A DNA stretch of 37,662 nt, from assembly GCA_963579135.1 (NCBI GenBank), contig CAUZFB010000020.1, forward strand, positions 1 to 37,662, read 5' to 3'. Shown here piece after piece: positions 8,396-16,198 of the stretch. The notes beneath the pieces are model-generated. The model did not search any database. It was given only the letters and a program-made list of their open reading frames with translations, and was not told the origin of the DNA. Positions within the stretch are counted from its first letter, which is position 1. Every line of letters starts with the position of its first letter. Both the position numbers and the translations under genes were made by a program. Source of the DNA: CALGTL01 sp963579135. Lineage in GTDB: Bacteria; Chloroflexota; Dehalococcoidia; Lucifugimonadales; Australimonadaceae.

Positions 8396-9043
8396 ATGGG
8401 CAAACCAGGGCTGGTGATATTCGACTGCGATGGCGTGCTGGTGGACAGCGAGGCCGTTGCATACGACGTTTCACGGGGGATGGCGGCGGAGCTGGGCATC
8501 ACGTTGACGTTCGGGGAGCACGAGAGGTACTTCGGTACGCGTGATTCGGACATGTTCAACGATCTGGCTGGCAAGTATGAGGTGCTGTTGCCCGATGGAT
8601 TTCTCGATCGGGTAGAGGAACGCAAGTTGGCTCGCTACCGTGATGGGGTGCCGGTGATGGCAGGGGCGACGCATGCGGTGCGCCGGATTGCGGACGCGGG
8701 GCTGCCGCTGTGCATCGCCAGCAGCGCGACGGTGGAGCGAACGCGGGTGAAGTTGGAGCGGGTAGGCTTGCTGGGGTACTTTGGTGGACATGTGTTCAGT
8801 GGATATGACGTTACCAGGGGTAAGCCTGCGCCTGATCTATTCCTCTACGCGGCGTTAGGGATGGGGTTTGTGCCGGAGGATTGTGTGGTGGTCGAGGACA
8901 GCGCTGCTGGGGTGCAGGGGGCGATGGAGGCGGGGATGCGCGTGCTCGGTTATGCGCCGAAGGGCGATAGGCACGGGCTGTCGGATCTGGGGGCTGAGGT
9001 GTTCGTGAGCATGGCGGATGTGCCGGGGCTCTTGGGGCTGTAA
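8396..9043 (+). CDS. HAD-superfamily hydrolase, phosphoglycolate phosphatase/beta-phosphoglucomutase type
   Basis: A 215-residue cytosolic HAD subfamily IA protein. Motif I is FDCDGVLVDSE (nucleophile and acid/base Asp pair), followed by a small helical cap. Motif II is CIASSATVERTR, motif III the Lys in TRGKPAPDLFL, and motif IV VVEDSAAGVQ. This pattern fits small-molecule phosphatases or phosphomutases such as Gph or PgmB. The ATG at 8396 begins MGKPGLVIFDCDG, the normal HAD start; the frame is open 12 codons upstream without support. It lies 97 nt upstream of dapF on the same strand, so it may be part of the dap-hflX transcription unit. The physiological phosphate ester is not determined. 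Confidence 0.85.
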   Translation: MGKPGLVIFDCDGVLVDSEAVAYDVSRGMAAELGITLTFGEHERYFGTRDSDMFNDLAGKYEVLLPDGFLDRVEERKLARYRDGVPVMAGATHAVRRIADAGLPLCIASSATVERTRVKLERVGLLGYFGGHVFSGYDVTRGKPAPDLFLYAALGMGFVPEDCVVVEDSAAGVQGAMEAGMRVLGYAPKGDRHGLSDLGAEVFVSMADVPGLLGL

Positions 9044-9140
9044 GGGCGTGCTCAGTTGGGGAGATGTGAAAGGCCCTTCGACTTCGCTGGCGCGGAGCTG
9101 GTGGGACATGGCGGTGGTAGAATCGTTCTTGGAGTTTCCT

Positions 9141-10052
9141 ATGGTTGAATTCACGAAATATCAGGGTGCGGGGAACGATTACCTGTTCATCGACGCTCTT
9201 GCTGAGCAGCGGGATTGGCCGAGGCTGGCGAAGGCGATGTCGGATCGTCATTTTGGCGTGGGCGCAGATGGCATCATTCTCGCGGCGCCGTCGAAAGTGG
9301 CCGATGCCGCCGTGCGGATGCGGATCTTCAACGCTGACGGTTCGGAAGGCGAGATGTGCGGCAACGGGCTGCGCTGCTTCGCGAAGTTCGTAATCGACCG
9401 TGATCTGGTAGCTGGCGGCCGCGAATCGCTGAACGTTGAGACCGGTGCGGGAGTGCTGACGGTGGAGCCGCTCTGGGATGCCGCGAGTATCGTGGGCGCT
9501 CGCGTGAACATGGGCGAACCGATCCTGCGGGCCGTGGGCGTGCCGACCGACCCTTCGCAGGCGGGAGAGTCAGACTACACTGCATTGGATGTCGCCTTGA
9601 TCGAGAACCTAGGGTTGCTTCCTAGCGATCTGATGTTCGACGCGCCGGTGCAGGTCGGAAACGACCCCATTTTCGGGACGGCTGTTTCGATGGGCAATCC
9701 GCATTTCGTGTCGTTCCTGGACACGCCGGTGTATGACATCCCGCTCGATAAGGTAGGTCCGCTAGTGGAGCACCACGCTGTGTTCCCGAACCGGGTGAAT
9801 TGGAGTGTGGTGAACATCAAGGATCGTGGCCATCTGGTTGGGCGAACCTGGGAACGTGGCTCAGGGATCACCCTGGCTTGCGGGACGGGTGTGAGCGCGG
9901 TGGTGGTTGCTGCTCGCTTGCACGGGCTGGTGGATGATCATGTGTCGCTCGATTGGCCCGGCGGCACGCTTGGCATCACGTGGCCCGGTCATGGGCAGGT
10001 GATCATGGAAGGCGACGCTGTCGAGGTGTTTTCGGGGGCATTCCCCGCGTAG
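9141..10052 (+). CDS. dapF: Diaminopimelate epimerase
   Basis: DapF converts LL- to meso-diaminopimelate, the last step before lysine and peptidoglycan use. The 303-residue protein shows the two-lobed epimerase fold with both catalytic cysteines: C73 in FNADGSEGEMCGNG and C247 in GSGITLACGTGVSA. It also has the early GAGNDYLFID motif. GGAG lies 6 nt before the ATG at 9141; the frame is open upstream but without homology. It is followed by dapL, which makes its LL-DAP substrate, so the pair forms a complete short route (the aminotransferase pathway). Slightly long for the family (about 275 residues). A TGGTAGAAT at 9115-9123 could be an extended -10 element. Confidence 0.95.
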   Translation: MVEFTKYQGAGNDYLFIDALAEQRDWPRLAKAMSDRHFGVGADGIILAAPSKVADAAVRMRIFNADGSEGEMCGNGLRCFAKFVIDRDLVAGGRESLNVETGAGVLTVEPLWDAASIVGARVNMGEPILRAVGVPTDPSQAGESDYTALDVALIENLGLLPSDLMFDAPVQVGNDPIFGTAVSMGNPHFVSFLDTPVYDIPLDKVGPLVEHHAVFPNRVNWSVVNIKDRGHLVGRTWERGSGITLACGTGVSAVVVAARLHGLVDDHVSLDWPGGTLGITWPGHGQVIMEGDAVEVFSGAFPA

Positions 10053-10155
10053 CATCTCTAGTTCATGCGTCGTTCGAGCCCCTGTTGATCTGCTGACCTA
10101 ACCGACCGGCGGCCCCAACGAGGTGTGAGCCGTTCGCTCTCCACAAAGTGTTCGC

Positions 10156-10161
10156 TATAAT
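10156..10161 (+). promoter_or_regulatory. Candidate -10 element upstream of dapL
   Basis: A perfect TATAAT lies 33 nt upstream of the dapL ATG in the dapF-dapL gap. The -35 position (TTCGCT at 10133-10138, 17-nt spacing) is a weak match. It suggests dapL can be transcribed separately from dapF. Confidence 0.55.
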
Positions 10162-10194
10162 CGGCGCCGCCTATCACGAACTCCTGGAGGATCC

Positions 10195-11367
10195 ATGCAG
10201 CTTGCTAGCCGGCTAGATAAATTACCGCCGTACCTGTTCCTTGAGATCAGCCGGAAGATCGCTGAGAAGCGGGCCCAGGGTGCGGACGTGGTGAGCTTCG
10301 GTATAGGCGACCCCGATATCCCGACTCCTCAGCACATCCTCGACGAACTTTCGAAGACGGCGCAGGATGCTTCGAACCATCGTTACCCGGAGTCGGATGG
10401 TCTTCCTGAGATGCGGAAGTCGATCGGCGATTGGTACAAGCGCCGGTTCGATGTGACGCTGGGTGACAAGGAGGTCGTGCCACTGATCGGTGCGAAGGAG
10501 GGCATCGGCCATATGGCGCTGTGCCTGATCGACCCTGGCGATATCGCGCTGATCCCCGATCCTGCCTATCCGGTGTACGCGGTGGGGACGATGTTCGCTG
10601 GTGGAACGTCGTCCTTGATGCCGTTGTCGGAAGAGCGTGGTTGGCTGCCCGACCTGACGGCAATCCCTGACGATATCGCGGACGCGGCGAAGGTGATGTG
10701 GATCAACTACCCGAACAATCCGACGGGTGGCTTGGCGACGTTGGAGTTCTTTGAAGAGGTCGTGGCGTTCGCGAAGAAACACTCCATCGCGGTCTGCCAC
10801 GACGCGGCCTACTCCGAGGTCACATTTGATGGCTACGTTGCGCCAAGCTTCATGCAGGTGCCGGGCGCGATGGACGTGGGCATCGAATTTCACTCGCTGT
10901 CGAAGACGTACAACATGACTGGCTGGCGCGTGGGTAGCGCGGTGGGTAACCAGCAGCTCATCGATGGGCTGATACGGGTGAAATCGAACCTGGACTCGGG
11001 TATCTCGAACGCAGTGCAGTACATGGGCATCGAGGCCCTGGAGCATACCACGCAGGAGTGGATCGAGGCGAACAACGACATCTACAGGCGCCGGCGCGAC
11101 CGGGTGGTCGAGGTATTGAACTCGATCGGTCTGAGCGCTCCGACGCCCAAATCAGGGCTTTACGTGTGGGCGAGGTGCCCGGACGGTTGGACATCGGCTG
11201 CAGTGGCCACGGAGCTGCTGGACAAGCATGCAGTGGTGGTGACGCCTGGGCGTGGCTACGGTGAGGCAGGCGAGGGGTACATCCGGCTATCGCTCACGAC
11301 GCCGGACGACCGCGTTGAAGAGGGGTTGCGCCGGCTGGAAGGCTGGCGCTTGCCTGAGAAGCCCTAA
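10195..11367 (+). CDS. dapL: LL-diaminopimelate aminotransferase
   Basis: A 390-residue class I/II PLP aminotransferase that converts tetrahydrodipicolinate and glutamate directly to LL-diaminopimelate. It shows the typical DapL opening, KLPPYLFLEISRKIAEKRA, and VVSFGIGDPDIPTP. Other marks are the PLP-phosphate and Asn region NYPNNPTGG (172-179), DAAYSEVTFDG, and the Schiff-base Lys K237 in HSLSKTYNMTGWRVG. Length and motifs separate it from aspartate aminotransferases, and the neighbour dapF supports the call. GGAGG lies 4 nt before the ATG, with TATAAT further upstream. DapL is the usual lysine route in Dehalococcoidia-like bacteria, which fits the proposed host. Confidence 0.92.
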   Translation: MQLASRLDKLPPYLFLEISRKIAEKRAQGADVVSFGIGDPDIPTPQHILDELSKTAQDASNHRYPESDGLPEMRKSIGDWYKRRFDVTLGDKEVVPLIGAKEGIGHMALCLIDPGDIALIPDPAYPVYAVGTMFAGGTSSLMPLSEERGWLPDLTAIPDDIADAAKVMWINYPNNPTGGLATLEFFEEVVAFAKKHSIAVCHDAAYSEVTFDGYVAPSFMQVPGAMDVGIEFHSLSKTYNMTGWRVGSAVGNQQLIDGLIRVKSNLDSGISNAVQYMGIEALEHTTQEWIEANNDIYRRRRDRVVEVLNSIGLSAPTPKSGLYVWARCPDGWTSAAVATELLDKHAVVVTPGRGYGEAGEGYIRLSLTTPDDRVEEGLRRLEGWRLPEKP

Positions 11368-11475
11368 CCGCAGTCGCAATCGACGAGAATCATCTATGTC
11401 ATGGAGAGCTGTGGTCATAGACTAGTAGTAATTGGCTGAGGAGCACGGTTCATAGCGAAGGTACGAAAAGGATCG

Positions 11476-12612
11476 GTGGATACCCAGGCGGAGCCTGAGC
11501 AGGCGCTGCTAGTGGGTGTTGCCATCAAGGGCAAACGAACACCATGGACGATCGACGATTCGCTTCGTGAGCTGGAGCAGCTTGCTTCGACCGCTGGGGC
11601 TGAGGTGGTCGGCACCATCCTGCAAAACTTGGACAAACACAGCATCACGTACATCGGCAAGGGCAAGGTTGAGGAACTGCTAGAGCTTCGAGAGGCGTTG
11701 CAGTTCGATACGTTGATCTGCGATGACGAGTTGACGCCGACCCAGCAGCGGAACCTTGAACGTGCGTTCAAGGAGGAGGTGAAGGTCATCGACCGCACCG
11801 CGCTGATCTTGGACGTGTTCGCACGCCATGCACGCAGTAGGGAAGGGCAGTTGCAGGTAGAGCTTGCGCAGGCCGAGTACCTGCTTCCGAGGCTTGCAGG
11901 ACAGTGGAGCCACTTGGAGCGCCTCGGCGGCGGTATCGGCACGCGGGGCCCCGGTGAGTCTCAGATCGAGACGGACCGCCGGCTGATCGGCCATCGCATC
12001 CATCGCATGAAGCGTGAGTTGGACGAGGTGCGCAAGCAGCGTGAACAGCATCGGCAGCGGCGGTCCAAGAGCGGCATCCCCGTGATTTCCCTAGTGGGCT
12101 ACACGAACGCTGGCAAGAGCAGCTTGCTGAACAGCCTTGCGAAGGCGGGTGTGCTCGCGAGGGACCAATTGTTCTCGACGCTGGATCCGGTTACTCGGCG
12201 TGTGATGCTGGGTGACGGAACACCCGTTCTGATGACTGATACAGTGGGATTCATCCAGAAGCTGCCCACGGGATTGGTCGCGGCGTTCCGTGCCACGCTT
12301 GAAGAACTCAAAGAAGCGACTGTTTTGCTGCACGTGGTGGATATCTCGCACCCCAATGCTCCTGAGCACGTTGAGGTGGTTGAGAAGATCCTTAGCGATC
12401 TGGAACTTACGGATAAACCGCGCGTATTGGCGTTGAATAAGGCGGACCTGCTGGACCCTGGTGCCGACTCGAGCCTGATGGCAGAGATTGGTGGAACGAG
12501 GGCTGTCTTGACGTCGGTCGTTACCGGCTTGGGGCTCGACGAACTCCTCGACACTCTGCAGATGGTGGCGCACCAGGCGGCTGCGACGCTGGGCGCAGTT
12601 ACCACGGCCTAG
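11476..12612 (+). CDS. hflX: Ribosome-associated GTPase HflX
   Basis: HflX binds the large ribosomal subunit and splits or rescues stalled ribosomes. The 378-residue protein has the N-terminal HflX domain with IGKGKVEEL (60-68) and DDELTPTQQRNLE. A linker with GGGIGTRGPGESQIETDRR and a basic coiled coil (171-198) follows. The G domain has the Walker A GYTNAGKSS (208-216), DTVGF (255-259) and NKAD (321-324). It starts at a GTG preceded by AAAAGGA. It is 108 nt after dapL and 19 nt before the next gene, so probably heads a three-gene unit with two unknown small genes. The length is normal for short bacterial HflX. Confidence 0.95.
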   Translation: MDTQAEPEQALLVGVAIKGKRTPWTIDDSLRELEQLASTAGAEVVGTILQNLDKHSITYIGKGKVEELLELREALQFDTLICDDELTPTQQRNLERAFKEEVKVIDRTALILDVFARHARSREGQLQVELAQAEYLLPRLAGQWSHLERLGGGIGTRGPGESQIETDRRLIGHRIHRMKRELDEVRKQREQHRQRRSKSGIPVISLVGYTNAGKSSLLNSLAKAGVLARDQLFSTLDPVTRRVMLGDGTPVLMTDTVGFIQKLPTGLVAAFRATLEELKEATVLLHVVDISHPNAPEHVEVVEKILSDLELTDKPRVLALNKADLLDPGADSSLMAEIGGTRAVLTSVVTGLGLDELLDTLQMVAHQAAATLGAVTTA

Positions 12613-12631
12613 AAGGCGACCACGGACGCAA

Positions 12632-13093
12632 ATGCAGGACGATCAAGAGCTGAACAAGAATTTCACGGTGACCTCTGTGGTGCACTTGGTTTTCATGGCC
12701 GCGCCGGTGATTTACGCGCTGATCATTGCGTTTCTGGCCGATAAGTCGATGCTTCCGCAGCTGGACGACCGCCTACATGTTGCGGTGCTTGGCACTGTCG
12801 CGGCTGCTGCGGTCGTGTTATTGCTGGTCAGGGAGCGACTCTCAGCTGCGGGGGCCCGCGCAGCGTTGGCCAAGGGCCAGAGCATTCCGGAGGCGTTAGC
12901 CGCGGCGCAGTTAATGCGCAGCGCAATCAATGAGACGGTGGCGGTGCTGGGTCTCGTGGCGTTCTTGCTGACGGCGAATATGGGTATGTCGTTGGTGTTC
13001 ATTGCAGTGGGGTTGTTTGCTCTGGTGCGGACGCGCCCGAACAAAGATGAGTGGCGGGCTGCCGCCACGAAAGGACGACGAAAGGATGGATGA
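12632..13093 (+). CDS. Predicted small integral membrane protein, unknown function
   Basis: A 153-residue protein with four likely membrane helices, at about residues 13-35, 47-66, 98-112 and 117-132. A charged cytosolic helix (about 67-95, ERLSAAGARAALAKGQ) lies between the hairpins, and a basic C-terminal tail follows. I do not recognise a family. It starts 19 nt after hflX and its last 8 nt overlap the start of the next gene, which implies translational coupling in one operon. Codon use matches the neighbours, so it appears to be a native gene. Confidence 0.7.
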   Translation: MQDDQELNKNFTVTSVVHLVFMAAPVIYALIIAFLADKSMLPQLDDRLHVAVLGTVAAAAVVLLLVRERLSAAGARAALAKGQSIPEALAAAQLMRSAINETVAVLGLVAFLLTANMGMSLVFIAVGLFALVRTRPNKDEWRAAATKGRRKDG

Positions 13094-13427
13094 CGAGTTC
13101 ACGCTGCCCGCGAGGGCCTTCTTCAGCTGTGAAGAGGATGGATTTTCGGTCGTGGACGGCGCGCTGATGCGGAATACGCTCGCGTTGGCGTCTATTGAGC
13201 CAGCGCTGAAGTTGTGCGTGGGTCCCGGGAACGTATTTGAACAGCGTCCGCTGAAGCTTGCGGGACGCCAAGGTGATGTCGTGAGCGTGGAGTGCGATGG
13301 CGGAGTCGTGGTGCACTTGGACTTTGCCGAGATGCTGGCGCGCGTTCAGCGGAACGACGGTGAGTTTCTGTACATGGGCGGACTCGAGGATGGAAACTCA
13401 GGCATGGGATTCATGGCCGCGCGCTAA
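13086..13427 (+). CDS. Hypothetical protein, 113 residues
   Basis: The ATG at 13086 overlaps the stop of the upstream membrane-protein gene (ATGGATGA), and AAAGGA lies upstream. The soluble acidic protein begins MDDEFTLPARAFF and has short beta-like stretches such as GDVVSVECDGGVVVHLDF. No signal peptide, membrane helix or known motif is visible. It contains three Cys at scattered positions with no metal-site spacing. A role shared with the upstream membrane protein is possible from the coupling. I do not recognise it. Confidence 0.6.
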   Translation: MDDEFTLPARAFFSCEEDGFSVVDGALMRNTLALASIEPALKLCVGPGNVFEQRPLKLAGRQGDVVSVECDGGVVVHLDFAEMLARVQRNDGEFLYMGGLEDGNSGMGFMAAR

Positions 13428-13770
13428 CGGTGGTTGGTTGGGTCCCGCTGAGTCATGTGAGTAGCGGCTAAGGGTGTCTCACCCTGTCTCTCCCTTATGC
13501 ATCATAGCTACGCACTATTTACGTTATGTAAACTAGCCTAAGTTTTGTCCGCTCTCCAGGATGGTCTCCAGATGCTGGAGTCTCCTGTTGAAACAGGTGC
13601 CTGTGGGCGTGTGGTTTGTCCACGGGGTCGTATTTGCGTGGATGCATGCGTTTTTGGGCGTCTGGGTGTAAGCGCACTCCTGGAGCCGGTAGTCCGGGCG
13701 TTGGGAACGCTTGGGCGCGTGCTAAAATCGTAGCTGTGCGTTTGCGGGGCGATGACCTCTTGCCGAGCGC
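13428..13770. other. Intergenic region, 343 nt
   Basis: It contains a short hairpin, AGGGTG-TCT-CACCCT, at about 13470-13484 with no T-tract, an AT-richer stretch near 13500-13530, and a promoter-like pair at 13701-13728. An open frame at 13545-13733 has no ribosome site and no recognisable product and is not called. Confidence 0.5.
13701..13728 (+). promoter_or_regulatory. Candidate sigma-70 promoter for the S41 peptidase-smpB unit
   Basis: TTGGGA at 13701-13706 and TAAAAT at 13723-13728 are separated by 16 nt, about 43 nt upstream of the GTG start of the peptidase gene. Confidence 0.5.
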
Positions 13771-15063
13771 GTGAGGAGCCTGGATTTGCGCGCTTTCCCG
13801 GTGGTTGTTCTCTCCACGGTTGGTTTGTTGCTGTTGGCTGCTTGTGGTAGCAGCGAGCCTTCGAGCCTCGCCGAGACCGAGGAGGTCGTCGCGCAGCTTC
13901 GCGAGGTGTTCATCGGCCGTGCTTCCCTCTCCGACGATGCGATCAATCAGGCTGCGATCCAGGGAATCTTGGATTTCCTGGATGATCCGTACACGTCGTA
14001 CCTGGAAGCCGGTCGCTATACAGATTTCACCGACTCGCTGAGCGGCACTGGTGCTACGTTTGAAGGCATCGGTGCTGAGGTGTCGATTCGCGACAGTCAG
14101 GTGATGATTGTTGGCCCGCTGCCCGGGTCGCCGGCGATCAAGGCTGGTGTGGAGCCTGGCGATATCGTGCTGGCGGTCGATGGCGAACCTACCGAGGGAC
14201 TCGACCTTCTGGAGGCGGTTGTGCTAATCCGTGGGCCGAAAGACTCGACGGTGGTGCTCACCATCCTGCGCGCAGGTTCGCTTCGACCGCTGGATATTCC
14301 GGTGGTCCGTGACACAATCGAGTTGACGAGCGTGCTGGCACGGATGCAACAAGATGACGTGGGTTACGTCCGGCTCAATGCGTTCGACGCAGTGACGGTT
14401 TCAGGGATGATTCAGGCGGTCGCGGATCTGCGTGAGACTGGTGCGAAGGGCCTGATCCTCGATCTCCGCAACAACACCGGCGGGCTGGTGGAGGCGGCGG
14501 TGGGCGTTGTGAGTGAGTTTGTGACTGAAGGCCTGGTTTGCACGGGTTGCAATCCAGGAGCCGAGGAGGACCTGCATCGGGTTTCTGGGACCGGTTCGGC
14601 ACATGATTTGCCGTTGGTTGTGCTGGTGAACGGGTTTTCGGCCAGCGCGTCGGAGATCGTTGCGGGCGCGCTGCAAGATCACAGGCGCGCGGCGGTCATC
14701 GGTACGACGACGTTCGGAAAAGGTAGCGTGAACCTGTTGCTGCCTCTGGAAACAGGGTCGGGTTTGTACGTGACTGTGGCGCGATGGTTCACACCTGAGG
14801 GCCAGGTAATTGAAGGCAATGGCATCACGCCGGATATCGTGGTGGGTGCCAATGGGAACGTGCAGTCGGCGCAGCGCCTGGGAGCACTGACGCAGCCGCT
14901 GTGCGTGGCGTTCGATGAGGAGCGTGACAAGCTCGATGGCCTGGATTATTTCGTGGACGCGCTGGATGGCCTGTGTACGCTTGAGGCGACGACAAGCGAT
15001 GAGCCGTCGTCGGATCAACAGTTGGACAGAGCGCTTTCAGAGATTAATAAGTTGATAGACTGA
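13771..15063 (+). CDS. S41-family C-terminal processing peptidase, lipoprotein
   Basis: A 430-residue serine protease of the CtpA/Prc type, which trims or degrades proteins outside the cytoplasmic membrane. The N-terminal segment is a lipoprotein signal with lipobox LAAC, so Cys25 would be lipidated. A PDZ domain spans about 93-175, with GIGAEVSIRD and AGVEPGDIVLAVDGEP. The peptidase domain has DLRNNTGGLV, catalytic Ser292 in FSASASEIVAGAL and Lys317 in TTTFGKGSV, 25 residues apart as in E. coli Prc. It starts at a GTG with only a weak ribosome site. smpB begins 7 nt after its stop, so the two are likely translated from one message. Confidence 0.92.
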   Translation: MRSLDLRAFPVVVLSTVGLLLLAACGSSEPSSLAETEEVVAQLREVFIGRASLSDDAINQAAIQGILDFLDDPYTSYLEAGRYTDFTDSLSGTGATFEGIGAEVSIRDSQVMIVGPLPGSPAIKAGVEPGDIVLAVDGEPTEGLDLLEAVVLIRGPKDSTVVLTILRAGSLRPLDIPVVRDTIELTSVLARMQQDDVGYVRLNAFDAVTVSGMIQAVADLRETGAKGLILDLRNNTGGLVEAAVGVVSEFVTEGLVCTGCNPGAEEDLHRVSGTGSAHDLPLVVLVNGFSASASEIVAGALQDHRRAAVIGTTTFGKGSVNLLLPLETGSGLYVTVARWFTPEGQVIEGNGITPDIVVGANGNVQSAQRLGALTQPLCVAFDEERDKLDGLDYFVDALDGLCTLEATTSDEPSSDQQLDRALSEINKLID

Positions 15064-15070
15064 TACACAG

Positions 15071-15577
15071 ATGCCTACCACACGCAAAACAAAACCTGCG
15101 GCGAAGCCGAAGACCGAATCTACTCCCTACTTCAAGACGGTGGCAGACAATCGTCGCGCTCGATTCAATTTCGAGATCTTGGAGCAGTTCGAGGCGGGTC
15201 TCGTTCTGAGCGGAACAGAGATCAAGTCGATCCGCGTGGGCAAGGCGATGATTCGGGATGCGTATGCGCAGGTCCGGGGCGGCCAGGTCTGGCTGCAGAA
15301 CCTTCACATCTCGCCGTGGGACGGTGGTGGTCCGTGGAACCACGAGCCGGTTCACCCTCGCCGATTGCTGATGCACCGCAAGGAGATCGATCGCTTGGCC
15401 CGAGTGGCCGGGCAGCAGGGACTGACGCTAGTGCCGCTGCGGTTGTACATCAAGGGGCATTATGCCAAGGTGGAGCTGGCGCTGGCGAAGGGCCGACGGC
15501 AGTACGACAAGCGTAAGGTGATTCAGCAGCGGGAGACGGACCGGGAGATCGCCCGGGCGATGCGTCAGCGGGTTTAG
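15071..15577 (+). CDS. smpB: tmRNA-binding protein SmpB
   Basis: SmpB binds tmRNA and brings it to stalled ribosomes for trans-translation. The 168-residue protein has a Lys-rich N-terminal extension of about 20 residues. It then shows KTVADNRRARFNFEILEQFE, GLVLSGTEIKSIR, and the basic tail YDKRKVIQQRETDREIARAM, all typical. It starts 7 nt after the protease gene and is followed 50 nt later by ssrA, its RNA partner. No strong ribosome site precedes the ATG, so coupling to the upstream gene is likely. Confidence 0.96.
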   Translation: MPTTRKTKPAAKPKTESTPYFKTVADNRRARFNFEILEQFEAGLVLSGTEIKSIRVGKAMIRDAYAQVRGGQVWLQNLHISPWDGGGPWNHEPVHPRRLLMHRKEIDRLARVAGQQGLTLVPLRLYIKGHYAKVELALAKGRRQYDKRKVIQQRETDREIARAMRQRV

Positions 15578-15607
15578 GCCCGACTTCAAAGGCAAAATAG
15601 AGGATCG

Positions 15608-15616
15608 TGGTAAGAT
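15608..15616 (+). promoter_or_regulatory. Extended -10 promoter for ssrA
   Basis: TGG-TAAGAT (15608-15616) lies 11 nt before the first base of the tmRNA. No good -35 is seen at 17 nt spacing, which fits an extended -10 promoter. Confidence 0.55.
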
Positions 15617-15627
15617 AGAGGTGCCCT

Positions 15628-15978
15628 GGGGATGCGTGGTTTCGACAGGGGATTAATTGGGCAGGATTGCAGGTCGAGTTTGTCATCCACTCGATAATAA
15701 GGTGGCAAAAAAAGTAACTGGCGAGAAACAACTCGCAATGGCCGCGTAACTCACGTGACCACGCTCCCAGTTGCCCGCCCCGACGGCGGCTGAGGGTGCT
15801 ATATCGCCGGGGTGCTGTGTCCCAGACGCCACTAAGGGGCACCTAAGATCAGAGGCAAGCGGTCGAACGGTCTGCCGGTGGACGGCTCGCTCCGCTTAAT
15901 AAACATCGGATAAGCCTGTAGTACATCCGCGCCTGGCGTCTCTTGGACGGGGAGTTCGACCCTCCCCCATCTCCACCA
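15628..15978 (+). ncRNA. ssrA: Transfer-messenger RNA
   Basis: tmRNA rescues stalled ribosomes together with SmpB. The 5' end GGGGATG (15628-15634) pairs with CATCTCC (15968-15974) to make the tRNA-like acceptor stem, followed by A and an encoded CCA (15976-15978). The T-arm GGGAG-TTCGACC-CTCCC lies at about 15950-15966. The tag frame starts with the resume codon GCA at 15705 and reads AKKVTGEKQLAMAA, then TAA at 15747-15749; the hydrophobic AMAA end is the normal degradation signal. It is one-piece and not permuted. A strong terminator follows. Its 3' end is duplicated 2.3 kb downstream, marking an insertion site. Confidence 0.97.
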
Positions 15979-15987
15979 AGAACACCA

Positions 15988-16022
15988 AAGAGACCCCGCT
16001 GAGAAGCGGGGTCTCTTGTTTT
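15988..16022 (+). terminator. Terminator of ssrA
   Basis: A perfect 13-bp stem, AAGAGACCCCGCT (15988-16000) with its complement at 16005-16017 around GAGA, followed by TTGTTTT-like sequence. Confidence 0.9.
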
Positions 16023-16198
16023 GACGAGAACCGATGGACGGTAAGGTACCTTTCGGTCCCTGTGGAACTATACCGTGCGCGATATCTGAGATGGCCCTTC
16101 TCAAATACGGTCTGGGGGGCCCTGGGCCGGGAATGTTGGAGGCGTGCCTATGCCTTTTATTTCCCGATTAGCTGTGTCTTGACGCTGGTTGGCACTCT

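Noticed and set aside
13545..13733. 62-codon frame upstream of the S41 peptidase
   Set aside because: No ribosome site, unusual composition, and it overlaps the candidate promoter.
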